Shown one piece after another: positions 32,601 to 44,650 of a stretch of 64,000 bases of DNA. Both the position numbers and the translations under genes were made by a program. How positions within the stretch are numbered: position 1 is the first letter of the stretch; every line of letters begins with the position of its first letter. Origin of the DNA: Silurus meridionalis. Lineage: Eukaryota > Chordata > Actinopteri > Siluriformes > Siluridae. Below the pieces are notes generated by a model, which did not search any database, was not told where the DNA came from, and saw only the letters and a list, made by a program, of their open reading frames with translations. The stretch is taken from assembly GCF_014805685.1 (NCBI RefSeq), contig NC_060906.1:12319846-12383845 (forward strand), given 5' to 3'.

Positions 32601-34086
32601 TGGCCCAAATACTTCACTGACATTTGGAAGAACCGACATTTTCGGGCGACAGTTTCAGCCCATACTCCTTAAGTCGATTGAGGATTTGTTGCAGTCTCAT
32701 TTCATGCTCATCTAGAGTCTTGAAAAGACTATGAGATCATCAATGAAGACCAGCACCTGTTTCCTATTTAAGTCTCCCATGCACCGTTCCATTAATCTTT
32801 GGAACGTACTGGGTGCATTAGTAATCCCCTGCGGCATTCTGTTGAACTCCCAGAACCCGAGTGGGCAAACAAAAGCTGTTTTACACTTATCAGCTTCCTC
32901 CATCTCAATTTGGTAAAAGCCGGATTTCAAATCAAGCACAGAAAACCACTTCGAACCAGTTAGTGTGGAAAAGACCTCCTCTAAGTTTGGCAAGGCATAT
33001 GCATCCTTAATCGTCTGCAAGTTGAGCTTTCGGAAGTCAATGCATAGTCGCACCATACCATTCTTCCGGATGACACCAGCTGCCAGTAGTTCTTTAAGGT
33101 GCTTTCTAACAGCGTCAATGTCCTGGGTGTGGATGGGTCGGGTTCGATGCTTGAACGGTGTTTCATCACTTAACTTTATCTGGTGTTTGACTTTTTCAGT
33201 GTAGCCGTAGTCAAGGTCATGCAAAGAAAAGATTTTAGGCATGGAATTCAACAACTTAGAAATTCTCTCTTTCCAGCTTGTGGACAAGGGGGAATTACCA
33301 AAGTCGAAAGTGAGGTTAGCGCAGGTAGGTCTCACTTCCCTGGCTTTTACATTTGAACCCTGGCACTGCTGATCTATGACCTTTTGGACAGCATGAATCT
33401 CTGCTAACACAACTTTTGAAGGGATTTTTATGTCAGTCTGTGTTCCATTTTTCAGCAAAACTGGAAATTTAGAGGATCGTTTGTGAGGCAAGGTGTGCAA
33501 GGAGTTGGCAATCAGCAGACCACTCGGTAAGGGAACTGATAGTGGCTCAAGGGTAACCCAGTTCTCTGTGTGAGGGCCATTTAAGTGGACATAACCATCC
33601 AAAACCACTATGCTTCCTGCAGGAACAACTTTAGTAGAGTTCCCTCTCAATTTCACACAACCCAGAGTTTCATTGTTAGCTTGTTTCCACCTAGCCTCCA
33701 GGACCTTAAGTACTGCTTGGTAACCATGGAAGTCTGACTGAAAACTAGAAGCATTTCCCATAGCACACTTGCTGTAAAGCACATCTAATGAGTTAGTCCC
33801 TACCAGTATCTGGAAAAGACTTGTTAAATCTGGCACCACCAGGGCCAGTGAGGGGAATTCCATTTCGATTCCTATGAATACCTTGGGGAATTTTAGACTC
33901 AATGTACCCCAGATAAGGCACTGCCTGTCCGTTAGCTCCTTCTACCTCTAGCAAGTTATCCAATGGATTCAAAGGGTGGTCTTGCAAATTTATTTCATAA
34001 AATGACTGAGGAATCGTGGTTACCTGTGACCCTGTGTCTAGCAGGCAATTCACTTCCTTCCTCCGATGGTGACTTTGGCTGTGCAT
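29659..34086 (-). pseudogene. Ty3/gypsy pol: protease, RT, RNase H, integrase (multiple frameshifts)
   Basis: Domains follow the Ty3/gypsy order on the - strand. A retropepsin-like site 'LLDTGSQVTTIP' lies near 34045. The reverse transcriptase lies in 33902-32712 ('LCIDFRKLN', 'FSVLDLKSGFYQIEM', 'PQGITNAPSTFQRLMERCM', 'VFIDDLIVFS'). Its 3' part and RNase H are in 32623-31628 ('VKYLGHIVS', 'FAGYYRRFVRDY', 'LHTDASTTGLGAALYQ', 'VVTDSNPLTYIL'). The integrase HHCC region is in 31631-31212 ('MGHLGIDRTLDLVR', 'CELCVRRK'). The integrase core is in 31218-30625 ('VCIDFLSLKP', 'LHSDQGADF', 'NPVERFNRTLLQML'). A C-terminal GPY/F-like tail and spacer lie in 30624-29659. The pieces are in different frames, so the element is inactive. 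It is an old endogenous retroelement copy, described only. Confidence 0.85.
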
Positions 34087-34222
34087 TTTACTCCCACTAG
34101 CCCCTTTGGTAAATGCTTCAATCGTGGTGCACTATGGCTGTTCACATAAGATGTCTGCTTGTAGCGTTCAGGGCGGCAATCTAAATGTCTGGTCTCCATA
34201 TGCCCTGCTACAGAGACCCTTT

Positions 34223-36129
34223 TTAGTTTAAAGGCTGGGTGAGCTTTCCATGTAAAGAGTCCCATCGGCTTTGCCGCTCTCTTAACTTAAGTCGCTTCTC
34301 CTCGACTTTAGAAGGGTTTGCAGCGTTCTCGCAATTCATAGCCAGGTGTCCATCCTCGCCGCAGTGGAAACAGTACCAGGGCCATGGCCTGTTCATTTTC
34401 AGTTGCCCATTTCTGAAACTTATATCTGTCTCTGTTTCACACTGTCTATGTGTGGGAGAAGTTCTATGTACCTTATGAGAGGCACTTTGAGTGTGCAACT
34501 CCGCAATCTGACGTTTCAGCCTAGTAACTTCCAACTCATCTGAATCATTTAGCTTCAGTCCCTCTGTGACAGATGCTTTCATCATAGCTACCTGGGTACA
34601 CAGTCATTCCACTATTTCCCTTAGGGCTGTCAACTCAGCCTTCTCTGAGTGGATCTTTTGACCGGGAGGCTGCTTTATAGCAGCAATTTGAACTTGGATT
34701 TCTGCAACTTGTTTTTTAGAAAACTGGTTTCAGAATTTTAGAGTTAGACACATCACATGAACAGACTGAAGCTTGATTAGAAACAGGCCGTGACTTTGGA
34801 TAGGCATTAGAGGGCTTTGTCATCCCAAGATGCTTTCTCATCCGCTCCTCCTTAGAAGCTTGTTTATCCTCTTGTGTTCGAATAAGCACTGATAATTCAG
34901 CAAAGGTGGGTGGATGGGTTTCTCTTTTTTCTAGCTGGAGGTCAGCAATTAGATGATTGTCCCAACACCCTCTGCAAAATTGTTTCAAAAGGTAACGGTC
35001 ACGTTTACTTTCTGCTATGCCACCTCGTCTGATTGCCGCACTCAGGATAACTTGTAAACAGTGCAGGTAATCAGATGATTTTTCACTCTGGTTCTGTAAA
35101 GTGCCCATGAGTTTGGCTAACAACTCATCTCCGTCCTCAACAGAACCATATACGGACTCCAACAGTTCAAGATATACAGTAGGTAGGGCTTGAGGGCGCA
35201 CATGGTTTACAATGTCAGCAGCAGGAGGCGGAGACTATCAAGAATTTTCTCGTCCTGTGCAAGTCAGAGATGGAAGGGTCATTTAACAAGTGTCAAAATC
35301 AGGTTCATTGGGAGGTGTGAGAACCTCCCTGAGAAGACCCTAAGACAGATTGAAATCTGCTGTGACAGAGTGGCTTCGTTTGTTTTCACTATATGTTCGA
35401 CCACCATTCTTTGGACACTGGGTGGGTCCATAATATTTTGGGGAAAACAGTGCAAGCTGTCACATCACCACTAGTGGTGGTTTCTGGAGAAGGCGGTGAT
35501 GCAAAGGCTATTTTAGTCTTGGTTGGGTTTTTAGGCTCCAAGCTTTGGCTTTCTGACACTTTCACATTTCTTATACAGGGGGTGAAGGAGTTACTTATTG
35601 ATGGTGGGATGATGGCCTGTGCGCTCTGATGATCACTACTACAACCATGTAAGCTCGCTTGCTGAGGTTCTGTTGGAGCTTGATTTTTGCATTGGGTTTC
35701 TTTCAGTTTCCCCAATTCCTCTTAAAGCACACTTTGAAAAGGCCTCCCACTCTCTTTGGCAATGGCCTTCAATTCTTCAAGGTACTCCTCAGTGGCAGAG
35801 CGGCTAGCAGTTGGAGTGTAAACAGTGGCTAGAGCACGCACTCGGAAGGTAACAGCTGGGTCAGAGATACTTCCCAAGGTTAAGGGTAAAAAAGGGTGCA
35901 AATTTTGGATTGCTGAGTTATGGTTATATTCTACAATAGCATTTCTATGAAACTCTGAATCTGGGCCATCAATGATAATATTACGGCCAATTGAACCATA
36001 TCTCTGCAGGAACGTTTCTAGCTCATTGTCTACTTCAGTTAGTGTAAGACCTCCAACTAAGAGTGCATTTGCTACATCAACATTTTCCAATGCCACAATT
36101 TCCATTGTAACTGTTAGAATTTTAAACAA
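34223..36129 (-). pseudogene. PNMA-type gag of the Ty3/gypsy element
   Basis: The first frame (36129-35722) has 'ALLVGGLTLTEVDNELETFL', 'GSIGRNIIID' and 'FHRNAIVEYN', like the N-terminus of PNMA/ZCCHC12-type proteins, which derive from gypsy Gag. A single stop near 35724 is followed in the same frame by a proline/serine-rich linker (35715-35389). Capsid-like sequence is in 35201-34716 ('YLELLESVYGSVEDGDELLAKLM', 'SDYLHCLQVILSAA', 'LLKQFCRGCWDNHLIADL'). A CCHC zinc knuckle is in 34585-34223 ('CFHCGEDGHLAMNC'). Frame changes between these parts show decay. Confidence 0.75.
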
Positions 36130-36199
36130 GATATTTCTGTTGCAAAACTAATTTCCCTTCACAGTTTTCTTGACAGCTACCCTTTGCTGCAAGAACCAG

Positions 36200-36217
36200 C
36201 TCCTGGCTGGCTCGCCA
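36200..36217 (-). other. Primer binding site of the gypsy element
   Basis: On the - strand, six bases after the LTR end (TGCTACA), the sequence reads TGGCGAGCCAGCCAGGAG. It begins with the TGG expected where a tRNA 3' CCA pairs. The tRNA species was not determined. Confidence 0.6.
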
Positions 36218-36223
36218 ACTTTC

Positions 36224-39200
36224 TGTAGCACTTGTCCTACAGTCTAGTATAAACGACCTTCTAATATCTCGGACCAGATCAGAAGACTATGTCCACTCTT
36301 GAACCGGTGTTGCACCAAGGCAGAGAAAACGATTGCAAACCAATATTATAATTGTATGGTAAGTATTTTCTCCTTATATCTCTATGTTGACTTATATTTC
36401 TGGTTTATTAATTTTAGTCACTCACTATTAGTCAGTTATCTTGCCCTTCTATGCACGTCACCCAGTTCAAATTAAAAAAGCAGGATTTCAATTACTTTAC
36501 TCAACAACCTCTGTATTTTTTTCATTAACAGAACAATTTCAACAAGGTGCAAAAAGAAAATCAAAATAAGCAGTATGGTGACAATAAATGTCAGGTAAGG
36601 TACCCAAAGACACACCAAATAAAATGTCTTTCAAATAATTGTCATTGCATAGAGAATAATGGAATGAACAGAATTAGTGCAGTTCAGTGTCTGTTCTGTT
36701 GCAAATAAAAAATCAAGAAAAATCGAGGAAAAATGCTGATGCGCAGCTCCAAGGACAAAGGGAAAAATAAATGGCTCGTGTTCACAAATGTGGTAAAATC
36801 CGGGAAGAGAGAGGGAGGACAAAAAAAAAAAAAAAAACACACACCTAGCCGATGGTAGAAACAATTCTAATTCCAGAATTCCAAATCCTCATCCAGCATC
36901 AAGGAGAGATAATAATAATAATAATAATAACCTTTATTTTGTATAGCGCCTTTAAAAGGAGTTTCTCAAAGCGCTTGACATAACAGATAAAATTAAAAGA
37001 TACACATAATAATACAAACACTAAAACTGCCTGTACAAAAAATAAAAATTCAATAAATAACAGACAAAGAAGTCACATAAAAGCTACCCTAAAAAAGTAT
37101 GTTTTAAGATGGGATTTAAAAACACCCAGGGATTCTGCATTCCTGATCTCTGAGGGCAGGGAATTCCACAGTTTAGGAGCCAAAGAAGAAAAAGCCCGAT
37201 TACCCACAGTTTTTAGCCGTGTTTTTTGGGCAGTGAGAAGACCAGCTTCAGAGGACCGTAGAGCACGTGAAGGTGTGTGGGGGGTTAACAGCTCTCATAA
37301 ATATTGAGGGGCCAGATTATTCAAGGCCTTATAGGTGAGCATGAGAATTTTAAACTCAATACGAAAACTAACTGGAAGCCAGTGCAATTTTTCCAGGATA
37401 GGTGTGATGTGTTCCCTTGCACTGGTCCCAGTCAGAATTCTAGCAGCAGAATTTTGTACCAACTGTAATTTACTTAGTGTAGCTTTAGGAACTCCAGCCA
37501 GCAAAGCATTACAGTAGTCTAAACGTGAAAATACAAATGTGTTGATCAATTTTTCAGCAACAGAGAAAGTCAGCATGGGACGTAATTTGCCAATGTTTCT
37601 GAGATGGAAAAATAACGCTTTGACAGTGCTACGAACATGATGGTCAAATGTTAAATTGGTGTCAAATATCACCCCTAAATTTTTTTGTTTAGTTTGGAAT
37701 TGTAAAGCAGAGCCATCCAAACTTAAAGTTACAGACTCTGCTTTACACAACTGATGAGGTGAACCAATAAGCATCACTTCGGTCTTGTCACTGTTCAGAC
37801 AAAGATAATTTTCTGACATCCATTTCTTAATCTCAGTAAAACATTGAGAGAGAAAAGACACAGGCATATTGACATCAGGTTTAGAATGAATATAGATCTG
37901 AGTGTCATCGGCATAAAAGTGATAGTTAAGACCAAGTGATCTTAAAAGCTGGCCAAATGGATAAATATAAATACTAAAAAGTAATGGGCCCAAAACCGAT
38001 CCCTGAGGAACACCAGATTGCACCACACCAACCTTAGACTTGCAATCACCCATCACAACAAACTGCTTACGGTCAGAAAGGTAGGACTTAAACCACTCTA
38101 ATGCAGATTCAGAAACCCCTAAAATAGTCTCTAAGCGGTTAATCAAAATTGCGTGATCTATAGTATCAAAAGCGGCACTGAGATCCAGAAGAATCAGTAT
38201 AGATAGACGGCCGGAATCAGAAGCCATTAATAAATCATTAGTGACCTTAACTAACGCCGTTTCAGTGCTGTGGAGTTTACGGAAGCCAGACTGAAGTGGC
38301 TCAAAAAGATCATTAGTAGAGAGATGCAAAAGTAGCTGAGAAGCCACTGTTTGTTCTAAAATTTTGGCGAGGAATGGAAGATTAGAGATGGGATGAAAAT
38401 TGTTCGGATTATCAAAGTTCAGGTTGTTAGTTTTTGGTACTGGGGTGACAGCAGCAGTTTTAAGTGCTGATGGTACAACACCGGTATACAGAGAGTTATT
38501 GATAATTCTCAAAACAGCAGGAGAGAGGGAATCAAAACAAGATTTAAAAAGACAAGATGGTATCGGATCAACTCTGGAAGTTGAGGCTTTCAATTTTGAA
38601 ACCATGTTGTATAATGACTGGGAGTCATGAACAGCAAAGTTAGAGAGACAAATACCAGAGAATGCAGACACACTTAAGGATGAGGGAGCAGTGGTAACAA
38701 TGTGATTACGTATATTTACTACTTTGGTGCTAAAAAACTCCAAGAACATATTACATAGGTGAGTTGAAGCTGGAACATTAGAGAGGCTGTGATTTTTAAG
38801 CAGCTTATTGATTATGTGAAACAGTTGTTTAGGGTTTTTCTGATTATTGACAATTATCTGGGAAAAATACACAGATCTTGCTGACACCATTTCAGCCTTA
38901 TATTCAAGTAAGCTGACTTTCCAGGCCTGGTGATGAACCGTTAAACCTGAAATGCGCCATCTACGCTCCATTTTGCGACACAAAGCCTTCATTGTACGCA
39001 AATCATCATTGTACCACAAAGCAGAGCGTGCAAAAGAAACAGATCGTGACTTTAAGGGAGCCAATGTGTCCAGGCCACACAGGAGGACGGAGTTCAGCAT
39101 AGAAACGTTATCATCCAGATCATCAGATAGAGAATCACAACTCAAAGAAGAGTCAATAAAGTCTGAAAAATCAGTGGGCTCAATAGATCTCCACTTGCGA

Positions 39201-40850
39201 TAATTAATGATGCGAGTTCATGACAGGTAACTCCATTTTAAAAAAGACAGCCCGGTGATCAGACAGACCTAAATCAGAGGTTGACAAATGAGACACAAAT
39301 GGAAATCACAAGGTCTAAAGTATGGCCTTTGTCATGCGTAGGAAAGTCCACGAGTTGGTCTAATTCAAAGCACTCCAATATGGACAAAAGTCTTTAGTTA
39401 TTGTGGAGTCTTTTACATCCATATGGATGTTGAAATCACCCAGGAGAAGAATTTTTTCAAATCTGAGGCAGAGAAAAGACAACATATCTGAGAATTCAGA
39501 TAAAAAGTCTTTTTTTGACTTAGGAGGCCTGTAGACTGTAGCCACTGCAGTAGCAATGGGGGCAGAAACACTCAAAACAAGGCACTCAAATGAGTCAAAT
39601 TTGGGGGCAGCAACCAGACGCATGTTGACCTGTTGATTGTGTAACACAATGATACCCCCACCTCTGCCAGAAAAACGCGGAAGGTCAAATAATCCATAGC
39701 CAGCAGGTGTTAGTTCATTAAAAAGAAGACCATCAGATTCTTTGTGCCATGTCTCAGTTAAACAGACAAGGTCCAGCTTTTGTTCTAAAATAATGTCAGA
39801 TAAAATGACAGCTTTGTTGTTGACAGAGCGTGCATTTAGCAGTGCTGATTTTAGCAGACGCGAGGGAGGAGATGAATCCGATGCAACATCCCCACGCCTG
39901 AGAGCTGATAAATTATTAAAATTAACCCCTAAAGGTCTGAACGGCAGTCTATGGGGTTTACGCAGAAATCTCGGACAAGCGACAGGTTTAGATGTTGAGC
40001 TCACACAGCTCCGCCTTGACGAGCGATGAATGTAACGCTTAGGTCGCAACATTCCAACATTACTGCAGAGAGCACGTACATCTTTCGCCAAATCGAAATG
40101 TCTGTTCAGGTTCAACAACTGGTATGCAGTGTACCTGAGAGCCATTCGGGGAGGGTCCACACCAACAGCAGCCTCACAGCGGTGTACGCAGTGTACGTCC
40201 TGGACCAGGCAGCAAAACAGTAAAATCCAGTAAACAGCACTCAGAGAAAAAAGCAGTAATCCAACATGCGAAGCATGAATCCACATCACGCAAAAAGACG
40301 CAAATTGTGCGACCAAAAACTACTAAAATTAAAATTAAAATAAACAAGGGAGAAGGAGCGGCAGCCAAAACGTGCCAGCGTGCCCTTTCAACCGAAAGTC
40401 AATCCAATGTCAACCAAATTGGGAAGTGGAAACAAGGGTAAAAAAAGGGAAAACAACAAGGAAAAAAAAAACCCAACCTTGCGAAGACAAGGCAGGAAAA
40501 TAATTTATTGCAGTAAATTCTTATTTACCCACATTAATATTTCTAAATATAATTTCTAAATATTCAAAATGCATCAACACATTTACTTAGTCAATTACCC
40601 TTTTTCTTAAAAGAACTATAACAATAATTATTTCTTTAATTTATCTACGAGCATTCAATTAGCCTATAGCTCATAACAGAGCATGAAACAGCATGGTTAG
40701 CAGAACAGCACGTGAGCTATGTTACACACATTACACTAATACAATTGTACATGAAACTTAAGCAGTCAATCAACTCATATTTTATCACTTCACTTAAATG
40801 TTTAAACATATTTCAAAGGAATTATCCACAGTATTATTTCAAAATGTCTG
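36224..40850 (-). mobile_element. Right LTR of the gypsy element, with a nested L2 LINE
   Basis: It starts TGTAGCACTTGTCC at 36224 next to the primer binding site, so it is the 5' LTR of the - strand element. Its parts are 36224-36910 and 40407-40850. It stops at the same point, AATGTCTG, where the left LTR carries its RTE LINE, and the DIRS element follows. About 70-80 bases present in the other copies are missing near 36832-36846. The outer end of this LTR is lost. Confidence 0.7.
36911..40406 (-). mobile_element. L2-clade LINE, near full length
   Basis: The 3' end is at the left: (AAT)n at 36909-36930, then 'CCTTTATTTTGTATAGCGCC' on +, the classic L2 tail. A 616-codon frame (39145-37295) holds the whole reverse transcriptase: 'SNLPFLAKILEQTVASQL', 'LQSGFRKLHSTETALVKVTNDLL', 'LLDLSAAFDTIDHAIL', 'SGVPQGSVLGPLLFSIYI', 'YHFYADDTQIYI', and a C-terminal 'LDYCNALLAGVP' to 'LHWLPVSFRIEFKILML' block. 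A second frame (40316-39360) holds the endonuclease: 'LLNARSVNNKAVILSDII', 'LVCLTETWHK', 'GGGIIVLHN', 'VYRPPKSKKDF', 'LLGDFNIHMD'. About 200 bases with frame breaks separate them. It inserted in the gypsy LTR between AGAGAT and ATGTCAACC. The intact RT frame makes it the youngest-looking LINE here. Confidence 0.9.
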
Positions 40851-43845
40851 GCCACGGGTGGGCTAACGCATCCACATCCATAGGTGCACCGTTTCGCCAG
40901 AGAAAAGAACAGAGGGCAACGAGTGTTTTATGGCGAATCTCTCCCATAACAGGTTTACCACCTGAGGATGGAGAGACCACTCCCCGTACAGGGATTTCCC
41001 CTGGACAAGAGATCCGCCCCCGCATTCAACACTCCTGGCACATGAGTCGCTCGCAGCGACAGGAAATGCTCCATGCCCCACACCATGAGATCTCGCGCTA
41101 GACGGTGAAGTCGAGGAGAGCGCGTTCCCACGTTCCCATTTATGTACGCCACCGCCGTCGTGTTGTCTGATCTGACCAATACGTGGTGACTCCGAAGAAA
41201 CTGCACGAAATGTTTCAAAGCTAGAAACACCGTTAACAGCTCCAGAAAATTTATGTGCGCGCACCGAAGCGAAACGGGCCATTTCCCTTTCGCTATCCTG
41301 CCTTCGCACACCGCACCCAAACCTGCGAGTGAGGCATCCGTCGTCACTACTTTTCTCAGGGAAACAGCCCCCAGCGGGGTTCCCAACTCAAGAAAAACGC
41401 AATTTCTCCAGTGATGGAGAGCGCGTAAGCACAGTGACGTCACCATCACCTTGCGATTGAGGTGGCGCTTCGGACATACGCGCTGTGCCATAACCCAGCA
41501 CTGGAACTCTCTCATTCGCAACAGTCCCAACGGTATGACAGACACTGCCGAAGCCATCAGCCCCAGCAGGCGTAAACAGAGTCTGAATAGAACTTTCTTT
41601 CCTCTCTGGAAAAGAGAGAGACAACTGCGAATCGACCAATAGGAAAGCCTGATACAGGTCTGAGTTCAATCTGAGACCCAGGAATATTATTTCCTGTGTG
41701 GGCACCAAGCAGCTTTTTGTCTTGTTTATCCTGAAAACGAAGCCAGTCAGGTGAGACAGAAGCACACTCGTATCCACCTCCGCTTGCTGCCGTGACGGAG
41801 CGCAGAGAAGGAGATCGTCCAAATACGCTGACACTCTTAAACTCATCGTTCTCAACGGAGATAGTGCAGCCTCGACACATTTGGTAAAGATCCGCGGAGC
41901 TAGAGCTAGCCCGAACGGAACCGCCAAATATTCGTAGGCTGTGCCCTGATAGGCAAAGCGTAGGAATTTCCTGTGTGCCGGATAAATGTGGTAATACGCG
42001 TCCTTCAGATCCACTGACGTAAACCAGTCTCTGGGACGAATAACACTGTACAAAGCTTTCATTGTGCGCATCTTGAACTTGTACTTTTTAAGGTGTTTGT
42101 TGAGGTTCCGTAAATCCAGAATGGGACGGAGACCCCCCGTTTCTTGGGAACGACAAAGTACCGGGAATAAAAGCCGAGCTGGCTGTCCTCTCGCGGCACC
42201 GATCGAATTACCCCTTTGCTCAGTAAGGAGGTTATTTCGTCCTCCAAAACCTGAGCAGATTCGCCCTCTGCTGTCGACCAAATCACGCCAAAATCAGACC
42301 ACAGGTTAGGTTGCCCGCCTTTTCTTCCCTCCCTGAGGGTCCGCTGGGCGATGCCTAGCAGCTGCCGCTGCAAAAGAGGTCTTGTTCCTGGCCTGGGGCT
42401 GTTTCTGGCGAGCCTCCCTGCGCATTGAATGCTGGGCTGGGGGTTGCCTAGGGGCCCTGAAACCGGGCTGTCTCTCTCTGGATGCAGGGGCGAAATATGA
42501 ATGTGCGGGTTGGGGAGGGCGAGCAGGAGGCTTTCTTGGGAGGCATGCCTCAAACGCTTCACCATCCTTCTTGCAAAGGTCGCATTGCTGGCGCATATTC
42601 GCCACTGCAGCCCCGAAAAGGGCTTTCGGCTCTATCGGGGCATCAAGGAACTCCACCTTCTCCCTCTCTGATAAGCCCGTCAACCCCAACCACAGGGCTC
42701 TTTCGCCTACCACAGCGAGGCCCATGCTGCGGCCGCTCTGGACCGCTCCCCTAGAAGAACGTAGGTTGAGATCCGCAATGACGCAGATTTCTTCCCACAA
42801 GGCTGAATCTGGTGACCCAGCATCAATCTGCCTCCCATCTCTTCCATGAGCTCTGCCTGGTAAGCCGTGAGCATTGAGGTGGCTGTGTGTGTGGTTGTAC
42901 ATCCCCAAAGCCTCCATATCGTGCACCTCCAGTCTAGAGAAACCCTTAACGGGCACTCTATGCGAGAAGGGTTTGTCCCAAAAACGACGCATTTCTGTGA
43001 CACACGCCGGTACAGCAGGAATCAGCTGCTTAACTGGGGAAGTGCACGATGGCAGCCTCTTCCCATCATATAAATCACTCTCAGCATCGGGATGCACCTG
43101 CTGAGATGGCCATTCGATGGAAAGTCTTTTGGCTGCTCTCCTACACACCTCCATGAGGTCCAGCTCACCTGGCATGGGGGAAGGGCCCGTAGCACTTCCA
43201 GGCCTGGAGAGAAGATCAGGAGGGAGGATAGCATCCTCCTCGTTGTCCTCCAAATCTTCCTCCAAAAAATTAGCGACCTCATCATCTTCCTCTTCCTCAC
43301 CCTTGTTATCCAGTAGAAAGTTTGATTCGAAGAGTGAAGGAAGGACAGGAGAAACCTCGTCCATCAACTCTCCCCAGCTGCACTGTGCTTGCGAAGCAGC
43401 CTCGTCCCTCTCTGCGGGCAGCGGAGAGAGACATGGGTCCCCTTTATTCGCGGCCACGACGTGCCTCTCAAAAACAGGTCTCGAACGATAATTCTAATAC
43501 TAGCTTGACGCGATGTGAAAAGAAAACAGCAGAACGGAATAGCCGTTTTGACAGTGGATATTCTCCCCAAAAAGCAGCCGCGCTCGGAGAAGTACCTTAA
43601 CGGCCTGTCTGTAAACAGTTAAGCGACCGCCCCCAGAGGATCTGCTGAGGATAGCTTCCTAAAAGGATCTTCACGGGGAAGAGAACGAGAATGAGGCAGG
43701 GACCGCCAGCAGTGGTGTATATAGGGAGGCGGGACTCCCGCATCACTGTCGTGATTGATCTGTCAGCCAACAGACGTGGTGTGATTGATGCTTCCAGGAT
43801 TGGTCACGCCCGAGGCGATTCCCATAGTGAGATACCAAACGAAGG
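40851..43845 (-). mobile_element. DIRS1-like retrotransposon, truncated (tyrosine recombinase missing)
   Basis: On the - strand the order is as follows. A terminal repeat region lies at about 43845-43600, its outer end near 'CCCATAGTGAGATACC' on +. The Gag-like ORF1 is 43457-42306 (383 codons, acidic N-terminus, basic proline/arginine-rich C-terminus). The reverse transcriptase is 42565-41557 ('LRPILDLRNLNKHLKKYKFKM', 'WFTSVDLKDAYYHI', 'VPFGLALAPRIFTK', 'SAYLDDLLLCAPSR'). The RNase H is about 41420-40955 ('TTDASLAGLGAVCEG', 'VRSDNTTAVAYIN', 'VPGVLNAGADLLSR'). This is the DIRS order. Sequence to the left is gypsy LTR, so the methyltransferase/tyrosine recombinase part and the other terminal repeat are lost. 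Frameshifts split the RT. Confidence 0.85.
42306..43457 (-). CDS. DIRS1-like ORF1 (Gag-like), intact frame
   Basis: This is a 383-codon frame starting with ATG at 43457. Residues ~55-85 are strongly acidic ('EEEEDDEVANFLEEDLEDNEED'-type). The middle has 'EMRRFWDKPFSHRVPVKGFS' and 'LWEEICVIADLNLRSSRGAVQSGRSMG', typical of vertebrate DIRS1 ORF1. A single 'CDLCKKDGEAFEAC' cysteine pair follows, then a basic Pro/Arg/Gln-rich tail. It probably acts as a nucleocapsid-like protein of the element. It is one of the few undisturbed frames in the nest. Confidence 0.7.
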   Translation of the reverse strand: MAANKGDPCLSPLPAERDEAASQAQCSWGELMDEVSPVLPSLFESNFLLDNKGEEEEDDEVANFLEEDLEDNEEDAILPPDLLSRPGSATGPSPMPGELDLMEVCRRAAKRLSIEWPSQQVHPDAESDLYDGKRLPSCTSPVKQLIPAVPACVTEMRRFWDKPFSHRVPVKGFSRLEVHDMEALGMYNHTHSHLNAHGLPGRAHGRDGRQIDAGSPDSALWEEICVIADLNLRSSRGAVQSGRSMGLAVVGERALWLGLTGLSEREKVEFLDAPIEPKALFGAAVANMRQQCDLCKKDGEAFEACLPRKPPARPPQPAHSYFAPASRERQPGFRAPRQPPAQHSMRREARQKQPQARNKTSFAAAAARHRPADPQGGKKRRAT

Positions 43846-43854
43846 TTTGAAAGA

Positions 43855-44650
43855 GAACCTAGCAGTAGCCTCACTCCCCATCATATTATGTGACTCCGCT
43901 GTTGACACTGTCGATTCCTTCTGCTTCCTGGAAACCATTATCTCTAAGGACCTCAAGTGGGAGAAATAATTTCTCTGATGAAAAAAGCAGACCAGAGGAT
44001 GTAGTTCCTGTGTAGGTCAACCTACCAAAGAAAATGATAGTGCACTTCTACACCTTCATCAGCGAATACATACATACATCCTCAATCACCATCTGGAACA
44101 CCATTGCCACTGCTAAAGACAACAGCAGACTGCAGTGTGTCATCCACCCATACTGAGAAGGTGAATGGCTGCAATCTTCCACCCTTACAGGACCTGTATC
44201 CTTCCAGGACACTAAAGCTGGCAGCTAGGATTGTCACTTCCCTCGGGCAGAAGGTTGTGGTCCATCAGGACCAAAAACATCACGCCACAAAAACAGCTTC
44301 TTCCCATCAGCAACTAACCTCATTAACAAAAATCCACCTTCCTCTCTGATCAGCCTTCACAAACTCTAACATTAATGTAAACCTCACACTGTCATCTCAT
44401 ATGAGTTACATTAATGCAACCAGCATTGTCTACAGCACTGCAACCCTGCACCTTGGACTCATTTGAACATTGTATTATTTGCTTTGCCTCACTTTTACAT
44501 TATCATTTGCACTGCCTCACTTCAAATACCCTACAAAAATTATATAGATAATCTTTATCTTTCTTAACTTTATTTTCCTATATTTTATAGTTGTTTATAT
44601 GTTATAAACAACTATACATTCCTTGTACATGCAACCCAAAATACTTGTCA
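43855..44650 (+). pseudogene. LINE, right half of the split copy
   Basis: Broken + strand frames resemble the C-terminal half of the same CR1/Rex-like LINE as 15733-16291: 'DTVDSFCFLETIISKDLKWEK', 'FISEYI-TSSITIWNTIATAKDNSRLQCV', 'LPPLQDLYPSRTLKLAARI', then 'HHATKTASSHQQ'. A 3' untranslated-like stretch runs to about 44650. About 55 codons around the catalytic FADD block are missing between the two halves. Confidence 0.65.
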
